DNA of 64,000 nt, taken from positions 1 through 64,000 of the forward strand of contig JASANC010002131.1 in the NCBI GenBank assembly GCA_030248135.1, given 5' to 3'. Both the position numbers and the translations under genes were made by a program. Under the pieces are notes generated by a model. It was not told the origin of the DNA and did no database searches. It worked only from the letters and a program-made list of their open reading frames with translations. This DNA is from Theristus sp. LFF4_11 (lineage: Eukaryota; Nematoda; Chromadorea; Monhysterida; Xyalidae). Below are positions 21,417-33,500 of this stretch, one piece after another; the first letter of the stretch is position 1; every line of letters begins with the position of its first letter.

Positions 21417-22078
21417 TCTCCCCCATCAACGAAAAGAGAGAGGGAGAAGCCAAATCACAAAATCTCCCTACTTTCAATCACAAATCATTAGCCGTCTTTC
21501 TTATCTCATACGGTTTTTTTAAACGACATCACGGCCAATCACATCACGGCTCCTCATCCTCGGCACACACTCGGCCGGAAACACTCCACACAGCGGCACT
21601 GCGGGCTGCGGCTTATCATCTCATCACGACTCAATGCTCGGCGCTCGTTCGGCAGCCAGAAGCACGTTAAAATCGGCACCTTGGCCTCGTCGCAGTTCTC
21701 GCGACGCGTCGTCGCCCATTGGCTGACGTTCATCTCTCGGCACATCCTCGGCCGGATACATGACTGCTGGTCGCTGCGCTGATAATACGCCAAACTCCGC
21801 TGCGTGAACGGTTGTCTCCTTCTCGTCCATCGAACGTCCCAAGTGCTGCGAGCCATTTCCTCCGCGGTTGCTCGTCTTACCACACGCGCTGCCATCTCGC
21901 GGGCCAGCGACAAAGCCATCACAGGCGATACGGGACAAGTCGCGCCTTCCACGGCATAAAGCGACAACAAACAAGTCGTGCCCAAACAGGGTAAACACGA
22001 CAACAAATAGCAGCAGACGACCACAGAAGGCCGGTCATGATGACCGCCTACGTGCCACGCTCAACGGCGGGCTCACCA
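21417..22078 (-). other. Internal segment between the two 139-bp repeats
   Basis: 662 bp. On the minus strand it begins tggtgagcccg right after the upstream repeat, a plausible tRNA primer-binding site, and ends in a polypurine tract. Repeat-internal-repeat with these sites is a TRIM-like layout. Open frames here do not resemble known gag or pol. Confidence 0.5.
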
Positions 22079-22217
22079 CTTCAAGTAGCGAGAGAGTGGC
22101 GATTTACTGGACTGGAGAACAACACATTACAGGAAAAAGCATCACATTATATAGGAGATCACGCACAATTATACATAATTACAGCCAGACAATTACAATA
22201 ATCGCCCATCATTAACT
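22079..22217 (-). repeat. 139-bp direct repeat (LTR-like), outer copy
   Basis: Begins AGTTAATGATGGGCG on the minus strand at the element's outer border and is followed by the primer-binding-like tggtgagcccg. Confidence 0.7.
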
Positions 22218-23414
22218 ATAATATGATTCCAGTTTCTGCTGTTTCAAAATTGCAAATTTGTATTCACAATTTTGCTTTTTGAAAGTCACAGAATTTTAGT
22301 TAAAATCTTGTAAAAACTACAGTTTGTTTAGTTTTTTCTGATTTTTTCTTGTTGACTGAAATGATTTGTATACATTCTTAAAAGTGGTTTCCTTGATTTC
22401 TGATCAGAGGTTGCTTGCAATGAGTCGTTGTGGGTTCCTAATCCTAAACCCAATCCTAAGCCAAGCCTTTTTGATAAGGTGAAAATGATCAATTTAGTTT
22501 TTGCATTTTTTCTTTCCTGTGTTATAGGGCAGGGGCCACCGCTACTGCACATGCACCTCTTTTAATAATGATGCATCACAGACTGGAAATTGTCCAAACG
22601 TGACTTGATTGTTTGACAATTTCATTTTTCAAAATCGCTAAGTTTGACCAAAAGAGGCCCGATTATTTTTTTATTTTACAGAACCTGGCCGAAATCGATA
22701 CCCGTTTATTTGCACAATCTCATTTGTGTTTTTTATAGTAAGCCCGCTTTTGCACAAAAATGTTTTTTAAACAATACGATTTCAGTTTCGGCTGTTTCAA
22801 AATTGCAAATTTGTGTTCACCACAATTTTGCTTTTTGAAAATCACAAAATTTTGGTTAAAATCTTGTAACAACTGCTGTTTGTTTTGTGCTGTCACAATC
22901 GATCTTCATGACCTGTTTAAATTTGCTTTGATCCAATGTTCCGCATCAACGTTACCCGTGTATTTGTTCAGAAAAAATATGGGATTCAATTATTATTCAC
23001 AGGAAAACAAATTTTGTAAGAAAAAAAGCAATAGCCGATTTCGTTACTGTTGATTTTTCAAAGTCGCAAATTCGTTTTATTGGGAGACCCGCTTTTCCAA
23101 TTCTTGCTATCGATCATAATCGGATGTGCCGTCCATTCTGTGAGATGATCGCTTCATTAGAGCAATTCGTTCCCGCTCATTATAATCTCATCTTTTTACA
23201 TCACAACTACCAACCAACCTGACCATTGCGACGTAACGTTGAGGAAAGAACTGAATGAATCATGATGACTCGTTGTTGAAAACCAAAAGAGAGAAAATGA
23301 TTCGCATAGAAAAAATTGTTAAAAAGTGACAGCAACATTTGGATTTCGCTACCTTAAATAGCAAAAAGTTGGACAGACAGACGGACAGACAAAGTAATAT
23401 TTTAGTATAGTAGA

Positions 23415-23911
23415 TGTATACTGACAACAACGACTGTCCAGTAATGTAAAGTACGGAATAATCGTTTAAACATGGCAGCTTTTTTCAGGGTGCAAGGAGC
23501 GCGCAAAATTTGAATGAAAGAAAAAAGACCTTCAGAAATTGTCAAATTTGATGTGTTTTTTAAACTAATTGATTCTTCATGCTATTCTGCTCATTCATTC
23601 TCCTTTGTACACACGATTAGGAATTATCTTGGCATTTTTGAAAAACACAACTCCTAGTCTGCGACTGATCTCGCCTTGATGGAAAAAACAAAGACTGCCT
23701 TATTTATTCGACCATTGTATGTCCGAATAAAGCTGTCACATCGCACTTCTCAGAGTGGAAACTTGGATGAAATTAAATTTATCCACAATGGGTTTTCTGA
23801 TACCTACCCAACTTGTAAACGCGCTCATTCTTCTTTCATTCAATTTTTCGCGCGCTCTGTTCCCTGTACCGATTTCCTTGCGCTACGTGGAAGATGATAC
23901 TTGATCACATA
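23415..23911. other. Spacer with a possible Tc1-like end
   Basis: Near 23693-23735 the words gactgccttatttattcg and accattgtatgtccg resemble the reverse complement of the Tc1-like terminus at 44034. Otherwise nothing is recognised. Confidence 0.35.
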
Positions 23912-24193
23912 CCGTAAGGTCTTGCATATAAGGTTCCTCCCACTTATGTATAAGACCCCCACCCAAAAGTGGGCGGAGTGTCACATGGCGGGAAACGAAA
24001 AAATTCAAATTTTTGATTTGGTCAAAATAATCCTACCCCGTTTATAAGGCTTGACCAAACTTTCTAATCTTCGCTTTATAAGACCTCCTCCCACTTGTAA
24101 GGTTGTCTGTCACACAAAATTCCACTTTTTTTCAGAAAATTTTGATTTTCAAATTTATGTAAGTAAGGAGACCTTATATGCAAGTCTTTACGG
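23912..24193. mobile_element. Tc1/mariner-type MITE, 282 bp, TA duplication
   Basis: Termini CCGTAAGGTCTTGCATATAAGG and, as complement, CCTTATATGCAAGTCTTTACGG, flanked by TA at both sides (23910-23911, 24194-24195). The interior has inverted words such as cctcccactt and aagtggg. A larger relative lies at 51789-52508. Confidence 0.85.
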
Positions 24194-24601
24194 TATATAT
24201 TGCAATGAACTTTCTAAAATAATATTGTGAGAGTTCGCTGCTGCGCCTCCCACGACAAATCAGCAAACGTCACGCAGAAACTGGTAAAAACGCACAGCAA
24301 AAAAATTGATAGTGACGCTTGCAAGTGCAAAGAAACACCGCTCAAATTATGATACAAGTTTATTTTGAAATATTGGGCATTCTGAAACAAGGTGTGCATG
24401 AGAACCAGGCAAACTGTGCCTTTGTGTCTTTGTTGATTCAACCAAAAACGCGTCAACAAAAAATTGTAAGAACCCACGAGTGTCGACTGTGTGTTAAAAG
24501 TTACAGATCAAAAAATATCTAAAACAAGCTGATAACTCCTGACAAATTTCGGTTGATATAGATATGCAAAAGGGGTGGACGCTGGGTTGGTCAGAAGCAA
24601 A
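24194..24601. other. Spacer, no feature seen
   Basis: Ordinary AT-rich sequence, and no exon or repeat was recognised. Confidence 0.35.
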
Positions 24602-24756
24602 CACGCTGCAAAAAATGTCCGAACTCGTGTGCGGCGGCGTGTCCCGCTGCGTGTTTTGTCCCCGGAAAATTTATTGCACAGAATGTTGAGTGTGCCGGGA
24701 CAGGATACATGACACGATACGACCCGGGACACGAGTTCGGACATTTTGTCAGCGTG
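24602..24756. mobile_element. 155-bp foldback MITE
   Basis: Left arm cacgctgcaaaaaatgtccg + aactcgtgt and right arm acacgagttcggacatt + ttgtcagcgtg are inverted repeats of about 30 bp with one small offset. It lies about 150 bp upstream of the start of the Cys-rich gene. Confidence 0.75.
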
Positions 24757-24906
24757 AAAGATAAAATGCATGATTAGTGTGGGAACCGAAGCAAATGCTG
24801 CTTGGAAGTTTTATCGGATGTGATGACATGACAAAAACATTATTGGTGTCCAGTCAGAAACCGTTGATTTTGTGTTGTTTCAGTGCTGGTAATTGGTAAA
24901 ATAAAA

Positions 24907-27900
24907 ATGCGTCTGACCGCAACTATTTTCTTTGTGGCAACTATGTCGCAACTTGGTTTGTTGTTGTTGCAACACATTGTATCTTTTCGTTGAAATGGTT
25001 CAGAATAAATGATCCGAATAAATAAATGCCACAAGCTAGTTTTTTCCAATTGGTTTATTTGCAATTTTAAAATGTTTTAAAATAGTAGATTGAACTGTTT
25101 TAAGTTTCAATGCAAGCTCTGCGACTGCATAGCGCCAGTGTAGATTTTTTTGAAACAGCAACTAATGTCACATCGTTTGGTATACCATGTTGCAGCGACC
25201 GCTCAGTCGCCTTGCGCACAGCAATGCGCGGCCGGTCAATTTCCGTCAGACGACACGTGTTGCTTCAAGGCAGGTAAAGTGTCCATTTTGAGCCTTGAGG
25301 TCATTTGTAATGCCCTTAGCCTTCGTGATAACCCACGGCTAAGCGTGCTCAGAGCGTGTGCGTGCGCGCTTAGTCCGTGCGTGACGGGTTGCTCTGACTG
25401 AAATCCAACTCTTTCAGTGATTCATTTTAGTGGAGCCAGAAACACAAGCGGCTACAAGTTTCAAATTTGAAAGTTCATCTTGCAAAATTAACATGGCGAT
25501 ATTAGTGTCAATATCGGTCAACAGCTTTTTACTTACCAACTGTTACAGGCACAACAACAACTGCTGCTAGCACAACAACTGCTGGCTCAGCAACTACTAC
25601 TGCAAAATCAACTACTACTGCAAAATCAACTACTACTGCAACATCAACTACTACTACAAAATCAACTACTACTGCAGGTGCCAAATTTTTGTTTGAAGGT
25701 AGGGGGTAAGTGGGACCCCCCGGTCACCTGCTAGGGGGCGCACCGGATGCTAATCGGTTTTTAGGGGGGAATGCCACCCCCCCCCCTCACTCGCATTTTT
25801 TATTGCAAAATTTTCAAAAATTTTCCTAATATAGGGTAGTTGTTTGTAAAATTAAATGACCTCATATTTAATGCATATTATGCACTTGGGAACCGAAAAA
25901 TCAAGATTTTTAAATTTCGGTTAGTTTTAAAAATCAAGTTAGGGGGTGGGTGTGTCGCGGGACCCCCACCCTCCCCTCACAGGGCGCAAGTTCGTGCTAG
26001 GGGATACACCCCCACCCCCTCATCTTCGGTACTGATTATATTGCCATCTGAAATTTAGTGGAAACCAAAGTAGAACTTTTCTAAATAATGTACAATCTAC
26101 AGTATACTGGTTAAAATTTCCAAACAAATTCGCAAGTCAAAGTTGCGCACTAGTGCGCACCAAATTTCAACTTTGGTCAGCACTTTGTTTACGAGTTACG
26201 GGGCTAAAAAGTTAAAGTGTGATGAATATATTTTTGAAAATTTTAAATTTCCGGATTTTTTTAAGAAAAATGTAAAAAATGCGGATTTTAATTTCTTTAT
26301 GCATCCCTGCTCTGGTATTTCACAAAAGTGACGGGTTCAACATACAATTTGGTGTTGTCTTTTTTCAGCGCCGTTGCAGCCCACGCCCAAGATTGTGAGC
26401 GCTGACAAAGACCCGAAAGGGATAGTGGCCTTCTGCTGTGGTGACGTGAGCGCCGGTCTGAAAGGAGGCTCTTGCTGCGGAACAACCTGCTGCGCAAAGA
26501 CCGCCTACTGTGCCAACCCAGCAAATGGAACTTGTAACAGTGTTCGTTGCACGCTTGAATACTGGTTACAAGTTACAAGTACAACCAACTGTTACTGGTC
26601 GTCACTAACAGCTGAGCCGTTGTGCCATTTGAGCAAAGGTTCAACCAGACGTGGACGGGTGCAGTTAGAGATGTCAAAAAAATCCCTATTTTTTTAATTT
26701 TTTTTTAATTTTTTTAAAAACAAAGTTGTTCAGAATTTCTCAGGGAGTCCGAATATCATTGTCTGAGAACCAACCGATTTACCACATGACCCCCACTCAT
26801 GTGGGAGGAGGGTGAAAATTTCAGATTTGGCTTCGGCGATCCCATTTTTCCACCGACGACATCGTGCCTCGTGTTTTGTCTCTCAATTTTCCTCAAATAA
26901 CAAACAAGCAACTCACCGGTGTGATGGAACTGACGACGACTGACGACACGAGTCGATCATGTCTCACCAAGGCTCAAAAAAAGTCGATAAATCGATCCAG
27001 AATACCACCTGCAGAGTTGAATACTACCGTATTACCCCCAATAAACCCCCATGGGGGATTAATACGTCAGCAACTTTTAGGGGTGGGGGTTATTGGTGGG
27101 GGGGGGATTATTGGTGGGGGGGGGTTTATTTACAAAAAATTCTAGGGGTGGGGGTTTGTTGAAAAATGGCAAAAATACCTTGCATGGCAGGCAAGAAAGA
27201 AAGTCGCAGAAACTTCTACTTTTCACAGAGATTTCCTTTTGTAACAGCCTTTTGTAATGAAATTACCATTAACTCATCCCTTTGGGGCCTTTGGTAGCAC
27301 AATTTCACCAATGTCACTGCATTCAGCCACTGAATTCGCTGGGTATGCGTTTCAAACAGGTTTCCAATTAACCCCAATTATTGTGGGGGGAGGGATTATT
27401 CGAAAACTGGTCGGGGGGGGGGGCTGGGGGTTTATTGGTGGGGGGGATTAATGGTGGGGGGGGTTAATGGGGGTAATACGGTATGTCACAAAGTAAAGTC
27501 GAAGAAAATTTTTGTTGAACTTTCAAAAAATTATGCCAAAAACGGGCATCTACACAACATTGTGCTTAATTTAATTCAAAAAATAAATAAAAAAATGCTC
27601 ATTTTTTACTTTAAAAAAATATTAAAAATTTTTTTTTTGAAGCTTGCATCTCTAGGTGCAGTGGACGCCTCCCTCACTAAACAGCATTGAATCTATCTCT
27701 ATCTGATATTTGTCTACGCAGGTACACTGTAGCTCGCTTCAGTAGTTCAGCCGAAAAGCATCTCAGATTGAGATAGATTCAAAATTGTTCATTTACGGAG
27801 GCACGAGTTCCACTATACCCTCCCCCGAGAGCCGTGAGGTGAGCTCCAAATAAGCTCCAACTGTTCACAAGTAGGGTATACAGTGTGAGTCAAAAAAAGG

Positions 27901-30193
27901 TTCCAATTCTAAAATGCTCTCACTGGCGTGTGCTGAGGTGTTTAGAGCTGAAAATTGGAACACTATTAGAAAACATTTGGAGGTTTTTCTGACTATTTTT
28001 TTTCACGGTATGTTGCCCCTATCACTCACTACAGCAGAATATCTGAAAAACAAGAAAAATCGACAAATGTGGAGAAATACAGAAGGTTGATTTAGCTGTA
28101 GCAAGAACCTCATGGCTTAAAATTTGGAACACTGTTAGAACACTTTGAGAGCTTTTTTGTGATTAAAAATTTTTTGGTTTACATGTTTCAGTTTATTTTT
28201 ACAGTGTAATTTTCAAAAAAATAGCGATTTTTGACGAAAAACAACGGTCGCCCATAATCTCACTGTTTATCATTGCTCATACCGACTTGTGAACTGATGT
28301 ATCGCCACGCGGTGTAAAATAGAATTTTGTACAAAATTGGCGAACCACTGTAGATAACTTATTCGCATGTTCCCACCAATTGGCAGACCAGACTCGCTTT
28401 TCTGCCGTCCACTTAACCATGATGGCCGCAACGACTGAAAATGGAATTGCATTTTTCACTGCAGAAAACAATCAATCTGCTATGGTGAAAAAAGCAGAGT
28501 GGCAAATTGTGTGAATTAAAAAAGAAAAACATTTCGCATTTGAAAAGAGAAATTCGCATCTGCTCTGAGCAGAACCGCTGACGCACCCTAGAAGATTCGA
28601 AGTGAAACATCAGCTTGCTCAAAGACTGTTCAAATGCCATTGAGCATTCGGCATTTCCAAGCTGTTGTGTGTGCGTATTGTTTTTTTCATCTTTTTGTGT
28701 TGCGAACACTCGGGAACGCCAACGTTCATCATTTGGTCTTTGTAACAGCTAAATTAATTCTCTGCATTTCACCACATTTGTCGATTTTTCATGTTTTTCA
28801 GATATTCTGCTGTAGTGAGTGATAGGGGCAACATACCGTGAAAAAAAAATAGTCAGAAAAACCTCCAACTGTTTTCTAATAGTGTTCCAATTTTCAGCTC
28901 TAAACACCTCAGCACACGCCAGTGAGAGCATTTTAGAATTGGAACCTTTTTTTGGTTCACCCTGTACTTCAATAATAGTGCTGAGATGAAAACACTCACG
29001 TGCACGTGTGTTTTGCAGCTGGTTCCGACCACCCAGCCACCACCAAGCAAGTGCAAACTGACATTGGGTTACGACTGTCCAAAGGGCATGCCATGCTGTG
29101 GCAAAGCGTGCTGCCCCACGATCAATGGCACTTGCTGTCGAGATGCAACTGGCGAACAAATGGACGGACTCTGTTGCAAGACGCCTGCCATATGCAGTGC
29201 CTCTGGCCAATGTGTCCTTGTTAGTCTTCACTCTCACAAACATGTCATCATCTATATTTTTTGCAAAGAAAGCAAAAGTAAAAGAACAACAGTAAAGGAA
29301 CAAATATAAAGCCAACAAGTTGGATGGCAAAGGAAGATCAGGTGCTGCACGCTGAGAAATGCAATTCAATGCAAATCTCAATTCAACTTTTGAACGTTTT
29401 TTGTAATTTAAGAAATTTCTGACCAATTCATGCAGTGTGCTTGTTTTTACTTGCTCAGAACCCATGCGCGATGTCACACGAAGGTGTTGATCCCTGTCTA
29501 CAAAACAGCACCATTTGCTGCGGCATCCCTGGCACAACCACTGGCGTTTGTGCGCCCTGCTTTCAACCAGGTAAAAGCGCTGTTCTCATTTTGATCTACC
29601 GCTCAGTCAGAACAACTCTGCCGTTATCAACATTTTTGGTCTTCATACAATTGTATTTGTGTGCAATTGACTGCAAATGCGTGCAACTGTTTTGAATTAT
29701 GCACAACGTTACGGACATTCCAAAAAACACACAAAAAATAATGCACATGTTAATACACATGTTCGTGCTAATCGTGCACATACATTGTATACGGTATGGC
29801 CGAATCAATACATGTGCATCGGTAAGTGCACGAACGGTAAGTGCATGTAAATTATGCGCTTTTTGGCTGGCGTATTTTTAGGAGCCTCGTGCTGCGGAAA
29901 TTTTGGCGCATGCTGCCCCAAGGGTACTGTCTGTGTGGTTGGCACACAACATGGAGGGTGTCGCAAGGTCACGTTTGAAACTCTTTTCACATTTCTCCAA
30001 ATCTTGTTTATGTGCATTTGATTCCGCTTTCGCAATCAATCTTTCAACACTTACATTGCACAATGCCGATCTCCAAAAATTGCCATTGATTCTTGTCAAA
30101 GTCACAGATGTTTTGCTTTAGCCAAATGCCGACGGCACCTATGAAATCATTCCACCGTTGCACAGCGGCAACATGCGCACTTGGCTGCAGTGA
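24907..30193 (+). CDS. Secreted Cys-rich protein with Thr-rich linker, eight exons
   Basis: Not recognised as a named family. Model exons: 24907-24955, 25196-25273, 25549-25677, 26369-26541 (3' end uncertain), 29019-29219, 29459-29570, 29882-29967, 30122-30193. Joins agree in phase: the first three are phase 1, and 5/6, 6/7 and 7/8 are 0, 1, 0. Exon 1 encodes a signal peptide (MRLTATIFFVATMSQL). Exon 3 is a Thr/Ala/Ser/Lys repeat (TTTAKS units), probably an O-glycosylated spacer. Exons 2, 4, 5 and 7 carry paired-Cys modules (SCCGTTCCAKTAYC, CCGKACCPTINGTCC, ASCCGNFGACCPKGTVC) that recall granulin-like or WAP-like spacing without matching either. It ends in WLQ then TGA, with AATAAA at 30227. 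Extracellular function is inferred. Further exons could lie in the 2.5-kb fourth intron. Confidence 0.72.
25678..26368. other. Intron 3 of the Cys-rich gene, with G/C-run repeat debris
   Basis: Contains short C/G homopolymer stretches near 25715-25790 and 25940-26030, like those in the first 8 kb. No exon is seen between the GT at 25678 and the AG before 26369. Confidence 0.5.
26666..27654. mobile_element. hAT-like element, 989 bp, TSD ggtgcagt
   Basis: Ends TAGAGATGTCAAA at the left and TTGCATCTCTA at the right (inverted), flanked by exact 8-bp copies of ggtgcagt (26658-26665, 27655-27662). TAGAGATG termini with 8-bp duplication fit the hAT superfamily. No transposase frame was found. A younger TA-flanked MITE (27027-27481) is nested in it. 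It lies in intron 4 of the Cys-rich gene. Confidence 0.87.
27027..27481. mobile_element. 455-bp MITE, TA duplication, nested in the hAT-like element
   Basis: Termini CCGTATTACCCCC and GGGGGTAATACGG, flanked by TA (27025-27026, 27482-27483). The subterminal regions are rich in gggtttattggtgggg-type words. A truncated inverted relative is at 7179-7432. Confidence 0.85.
27881..28964. mobile_element. Mariner-like non-autonomous element with long TIRs, 1.08 kb
   Basis: Flanked by TA (27879-27880, 28965-28966). The left end CAGTGTGAGTCAAAAAAAGG and the right end, as complement, CAGGGTGAACCAAAAAAAGG open inverted repeats of roughly 190 bp (ggttccaattctaaaatgct, ctcactggcgtgtgctgagg). The core has no transposase frame. 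CAGGGTG ends and TA duplication point to mariner-type mobilisation. It sits in intron 4 of the Cys-rich gene. Confidence 0.85.
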
Positions 30194-30226
30194 GTGAACA
30201 CAAGCAAAAGCAACTGCTATTGACAA

Positions 30227-30232
30227 ACAAAT
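30227..30232 (+). terminator. Polyadenylation signal AATAAA of the Cys-rich gene
   Basis: AATAAA 34 bp after the TGA of the plus-strand Cys-rich gene, a normal spacing for a short 3' UTR. The convergent gene ends only about 340 bp further on. Confidence 0.65.
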
Positions 30233-30565
30233 AAAAGTGATGTGATGGAATTGTTTAGCATTTTAGAAAAAAAGAAAAAGTCTGTTCATTCCGATTGATA
30301 GAAAAGCAATTATATGAAAGTGACTGCGGATTATACAATGTCATGAATCTTAGGCGTTACTGAACATTTTCAATGGTTATTATAAAGTTTTTAATACTGA
30401 ATTGCGTAAAATGAGTCAAGCGACGTTCCAATATTTCAAAGATGTTGTTGAAAAAACAGGTTTTCGTTTTGGATGAAACCGTGTGACTCCCACGTTTACA
30501 AAATCCATTGTGGCACAGATTGACCCAGTTGAGCTGAAAAAAGACCACTCGTTTATCATAAAGTT

Positions 30566-33500
30566 TCAATAATGTTCAAGCCTTTCGGCACAATGTAGTC
30601 GCCAAATGGGTAACCTATCGAAACACAATGCCGTTTTCATTTGTAGTTGTTCTGCAATACCAAACAGCGTTTCATTTAGCATCTTCTTAGCGCACCGTGT
30701 TTCAATGTCATCCAGAGTGCTGACCCATGTTGAAAAACGTACGTGCAGCAATTTGTGGCAACGACTGGCCAAGACACGCCGAGTGTGCGTGACAACCGAG
30801 GGGCAGGCCACAGGCGTGTTGAATGCGCATGCACTGCACACCGCCACACGCGTCCGGCGCACACATCAGACCTGCAGCAAGAGACAGCGTCGTTGTTGGC
30901 GGCGCTCTCTGTGCTTTGCCGGTTTGCTTGTACCTCCAGGTTGATCCAAGGTGACCGTCGCTTGATCGAACGGCGGCGTAATGCAGAGGTGCCGTTTCGG
31001 GCAGACGGCCTGCTCGCAAAAGTCCACCACAGCAATGCAGTGCTCTCCGGGGGCGCACAACACGCCGGCGCACGGGCGCTCTATGTCACGTTTGTTTGCT
31101 TTCAATGTTCAGTTGCTGAATCGAAGATGACAAAAACAAAAGACAAAGCAAACCAATGGCGTCAGGCAGTGCGGCGCCAGTGGGGATGCACGAAAACAAA
31201 GCCAACGGACACTGCCCGCCGACGCAGGTCGACTGGTGCACTTGGTAGCAGCTTGTGCCGACTGGACAACGCACGTTTGCACAAGGGTGCGTCGACAGAA
31301 GTCTCCCAGCGCCAGCACCTGTTTCCACAGTCGGTGGCAACATTGGCGCTCCGGAACTTGCCGTTGCTTGCGTTCGTTCTGTTGCCACTGAAATGAACTG
31401 TGCATTAAGAATTGAAAGTTTTCCAAGTAGCCGTTTTATTGTTGTGCACTGTGTGTTGCGACCTTGAATCGTAGTGCTCTGAGACTGCGACGCAAGCGAA
31501 GGTGACCACAAGTCCAGTCGTTCGCCAGGTGTTCTTGTGGTCTCGCGTGGCTCGGGTCCGGGTAAAAATGAGGGTGACCACAAGTCCATCCGTTCTCCAG
31601 GCGCTCTTGTGGTCTGTCGTGGCTCGGGTATAACATTGGCAAAACGCATGCAGTCCAGCGAGCCTTTGCGACGGCTGTTTGCTTTCTCAGCGCCACTCAC
31701 GACGTCTACACACCAGCACTCGATTGTCGTGTGGTGACACTGTTTCTCTTTGAAGTTGCCTGAAGTTATAAGAACGTGAATTGAAGCTTGGTCGCATACA
31801 CCAATATTACAAAAATTTATGTCGTTCAGGACGTTTAAAATTTATCTAGGACGCTCAAATAAACGATGTCAACTCTACCATTTTCATCGCACTGCGGCAC
31901 GTATTCATCGGGGTAAATTCCGTCGCTTTCTGCTTGCACTTTGTCTGCCAAACATTTTGTATTTGCAGGCTGCGTTTGATACGGGGTCGGTTCAGTGTTT
32001 GCTGGTGACAGCAAAGTTTCTGGCTGAGATGTTTTGTCCACAAGCACTGGCGTTAACGTTGCTGTCGTTAGTAACATTGTAACAGGCGGAGTCGTCGGTG
32101 CAATCGACTCACTGCTCGTAATCACGACAACCCCAGGTGAGGGAGGCGGAGCCAACGTTCGATATTGTGGCTCCGGTCGACTGATTCCGACCGTAGGAAT
32201 GTTTTCACAATTGGGCACTCCTTCTCGTTTTGTGCCCGCCATTTCAATTCCCGTGAGTTCGTCCACACACCAACAGTAGCGAGCTGTGGCGTCACACTGT
32301 GCACGCTCAAAGTTCCCTGTAAAATTTCAGCCAAAACTAGCCAATTTTTGTTTTGATCACATTAATTTTAATTTCTAGTTCACAGTTCAAATATCGTGAC
32401 ATTACGCAGTTGTGTTCGAAATTCTGAGTAAGACAAACCATTGTTCGATCTTATTCAAGTAGTTCAATATACAGGGTGTGCCAAAACGTGCGGAAACACT
32501 GACACTGAAGACACGAAAACACTCAAACAAAACTACCAATTTGCACAAAAAGCCTTTTTGGTACTTTTCCACTGAATAAACCTAGATAATACGCAAACGC
32601 CAAAAGCCAAAAAACACAATAACGAAATGCAAGCAAAAAAAATAATTTTACAATGCATGCAGCTCAAGTTTTAACTTAACATATGGCAAAGCAAGTTCTT
32701 TCATTGCAGAAAGATTCAACTCAAAATGTCGTTTCAGTTCGTATGCTATTTTTATTTTTGACGTTTTTTCTGTTACCCGTATGCATTACCCGTATGCATT
32801 ACCCATATGCTCTAATATGAAATCATGAATGCAACATTTTACTCCACTTACCATCAGCTGTGCATTTCGGGTAATACCCCAGCAGGTTTTTGTTTGATTC
32901 CGCTGATTTTTCGTTTTTAATTGATTTTTCTGATTTTTCAATGCTGGTCTCTGATTCCACCTTGATAGATCTTGATCCTGAAGCGACACTCACTGATCCT
33001 GACCCGTCATTCACCTCGACCGTCCTTGAACCCGATGCTACTTTAATTGATCGCGAACCGGACCCAATTTTTATAGAGTTCGATCCTTCGGCTTCAACAG
33101 AACCCGAGCCTGACGTTATTTCAACAGCTCCAGACCCAGACCCTAATTCAATTGTTCTTGAACCAGAGGCCACTTTCACGGAGCCATCACCAGATGATAT
33201 TCTAACTGCCGCATTTTCCACTGAGGCATCGTCAGTTTTTGACTTCGAAGAACTGTCAAGGTTAGTCAATCGGTTAGCATTAAGAATTTGTTGTTGCAAC
33301 TGGCACCGACCAACTGCAGCCCCGACCACCGGTCCCGTTTGTATTTCAGTTGTTTTCAGCATTGAACCACTTGATTCCTTCGATTTATTTGCTTCCGAAC
33401 CACCTGACTCTTCTGATTCCCTTGTCTTTGAACTTCTTTGTTCTTCCGACGCAGTTTCTTTCAAACCACTTGGTTCCTTTGATCCACTTTCTTTTGTACC

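Larger units (their letters stand above)
19684..22217 (-). mobile_element. Deleted Ty3/gypsy-type LTR element inside the Helitron
   Basis: Its borders are fixed by comparison with the unbroken sister repeat at 22750-22800. They lie at a 4-bp ATAA duplication (19680-19683 and 22218-22221). On the minus strand the element starts AGTTAATG and ends CAAACT, the AGT..ACT terminal style of gypsy-group elements. It holds a pol remnant (20029-21231) and two 139-bp direct repeats (21278-21416, 22079-22217). A matching 3' LTR next to 19684 is not evident, so the element is rearranged. Confidence 0.7.
19169..23414 (-). mobile_element. Non-autonomous Helitron, 4.25 kb, minus orientation
   Basis: On the minus strand it starts TCTACTATACTAAAATATTAC after an A (23415). 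It ends with a GC-rich hairpin (gggccgtaggcacggg), a short spacer and CTAG at 19172-19169 before a T. TC...hairpin-CTRR inserted between A and T is the Helitron signature, and the 3' hairpin matches the two Helitrons at 36534-40582. No Rep/helicase frame is visible. It contains direct copies of a repeat of at least 110 bp (near 19585-19683 and 22670-22770), and one copy has been split by an LTR element at 19684-22217. Confidence 0.85.
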
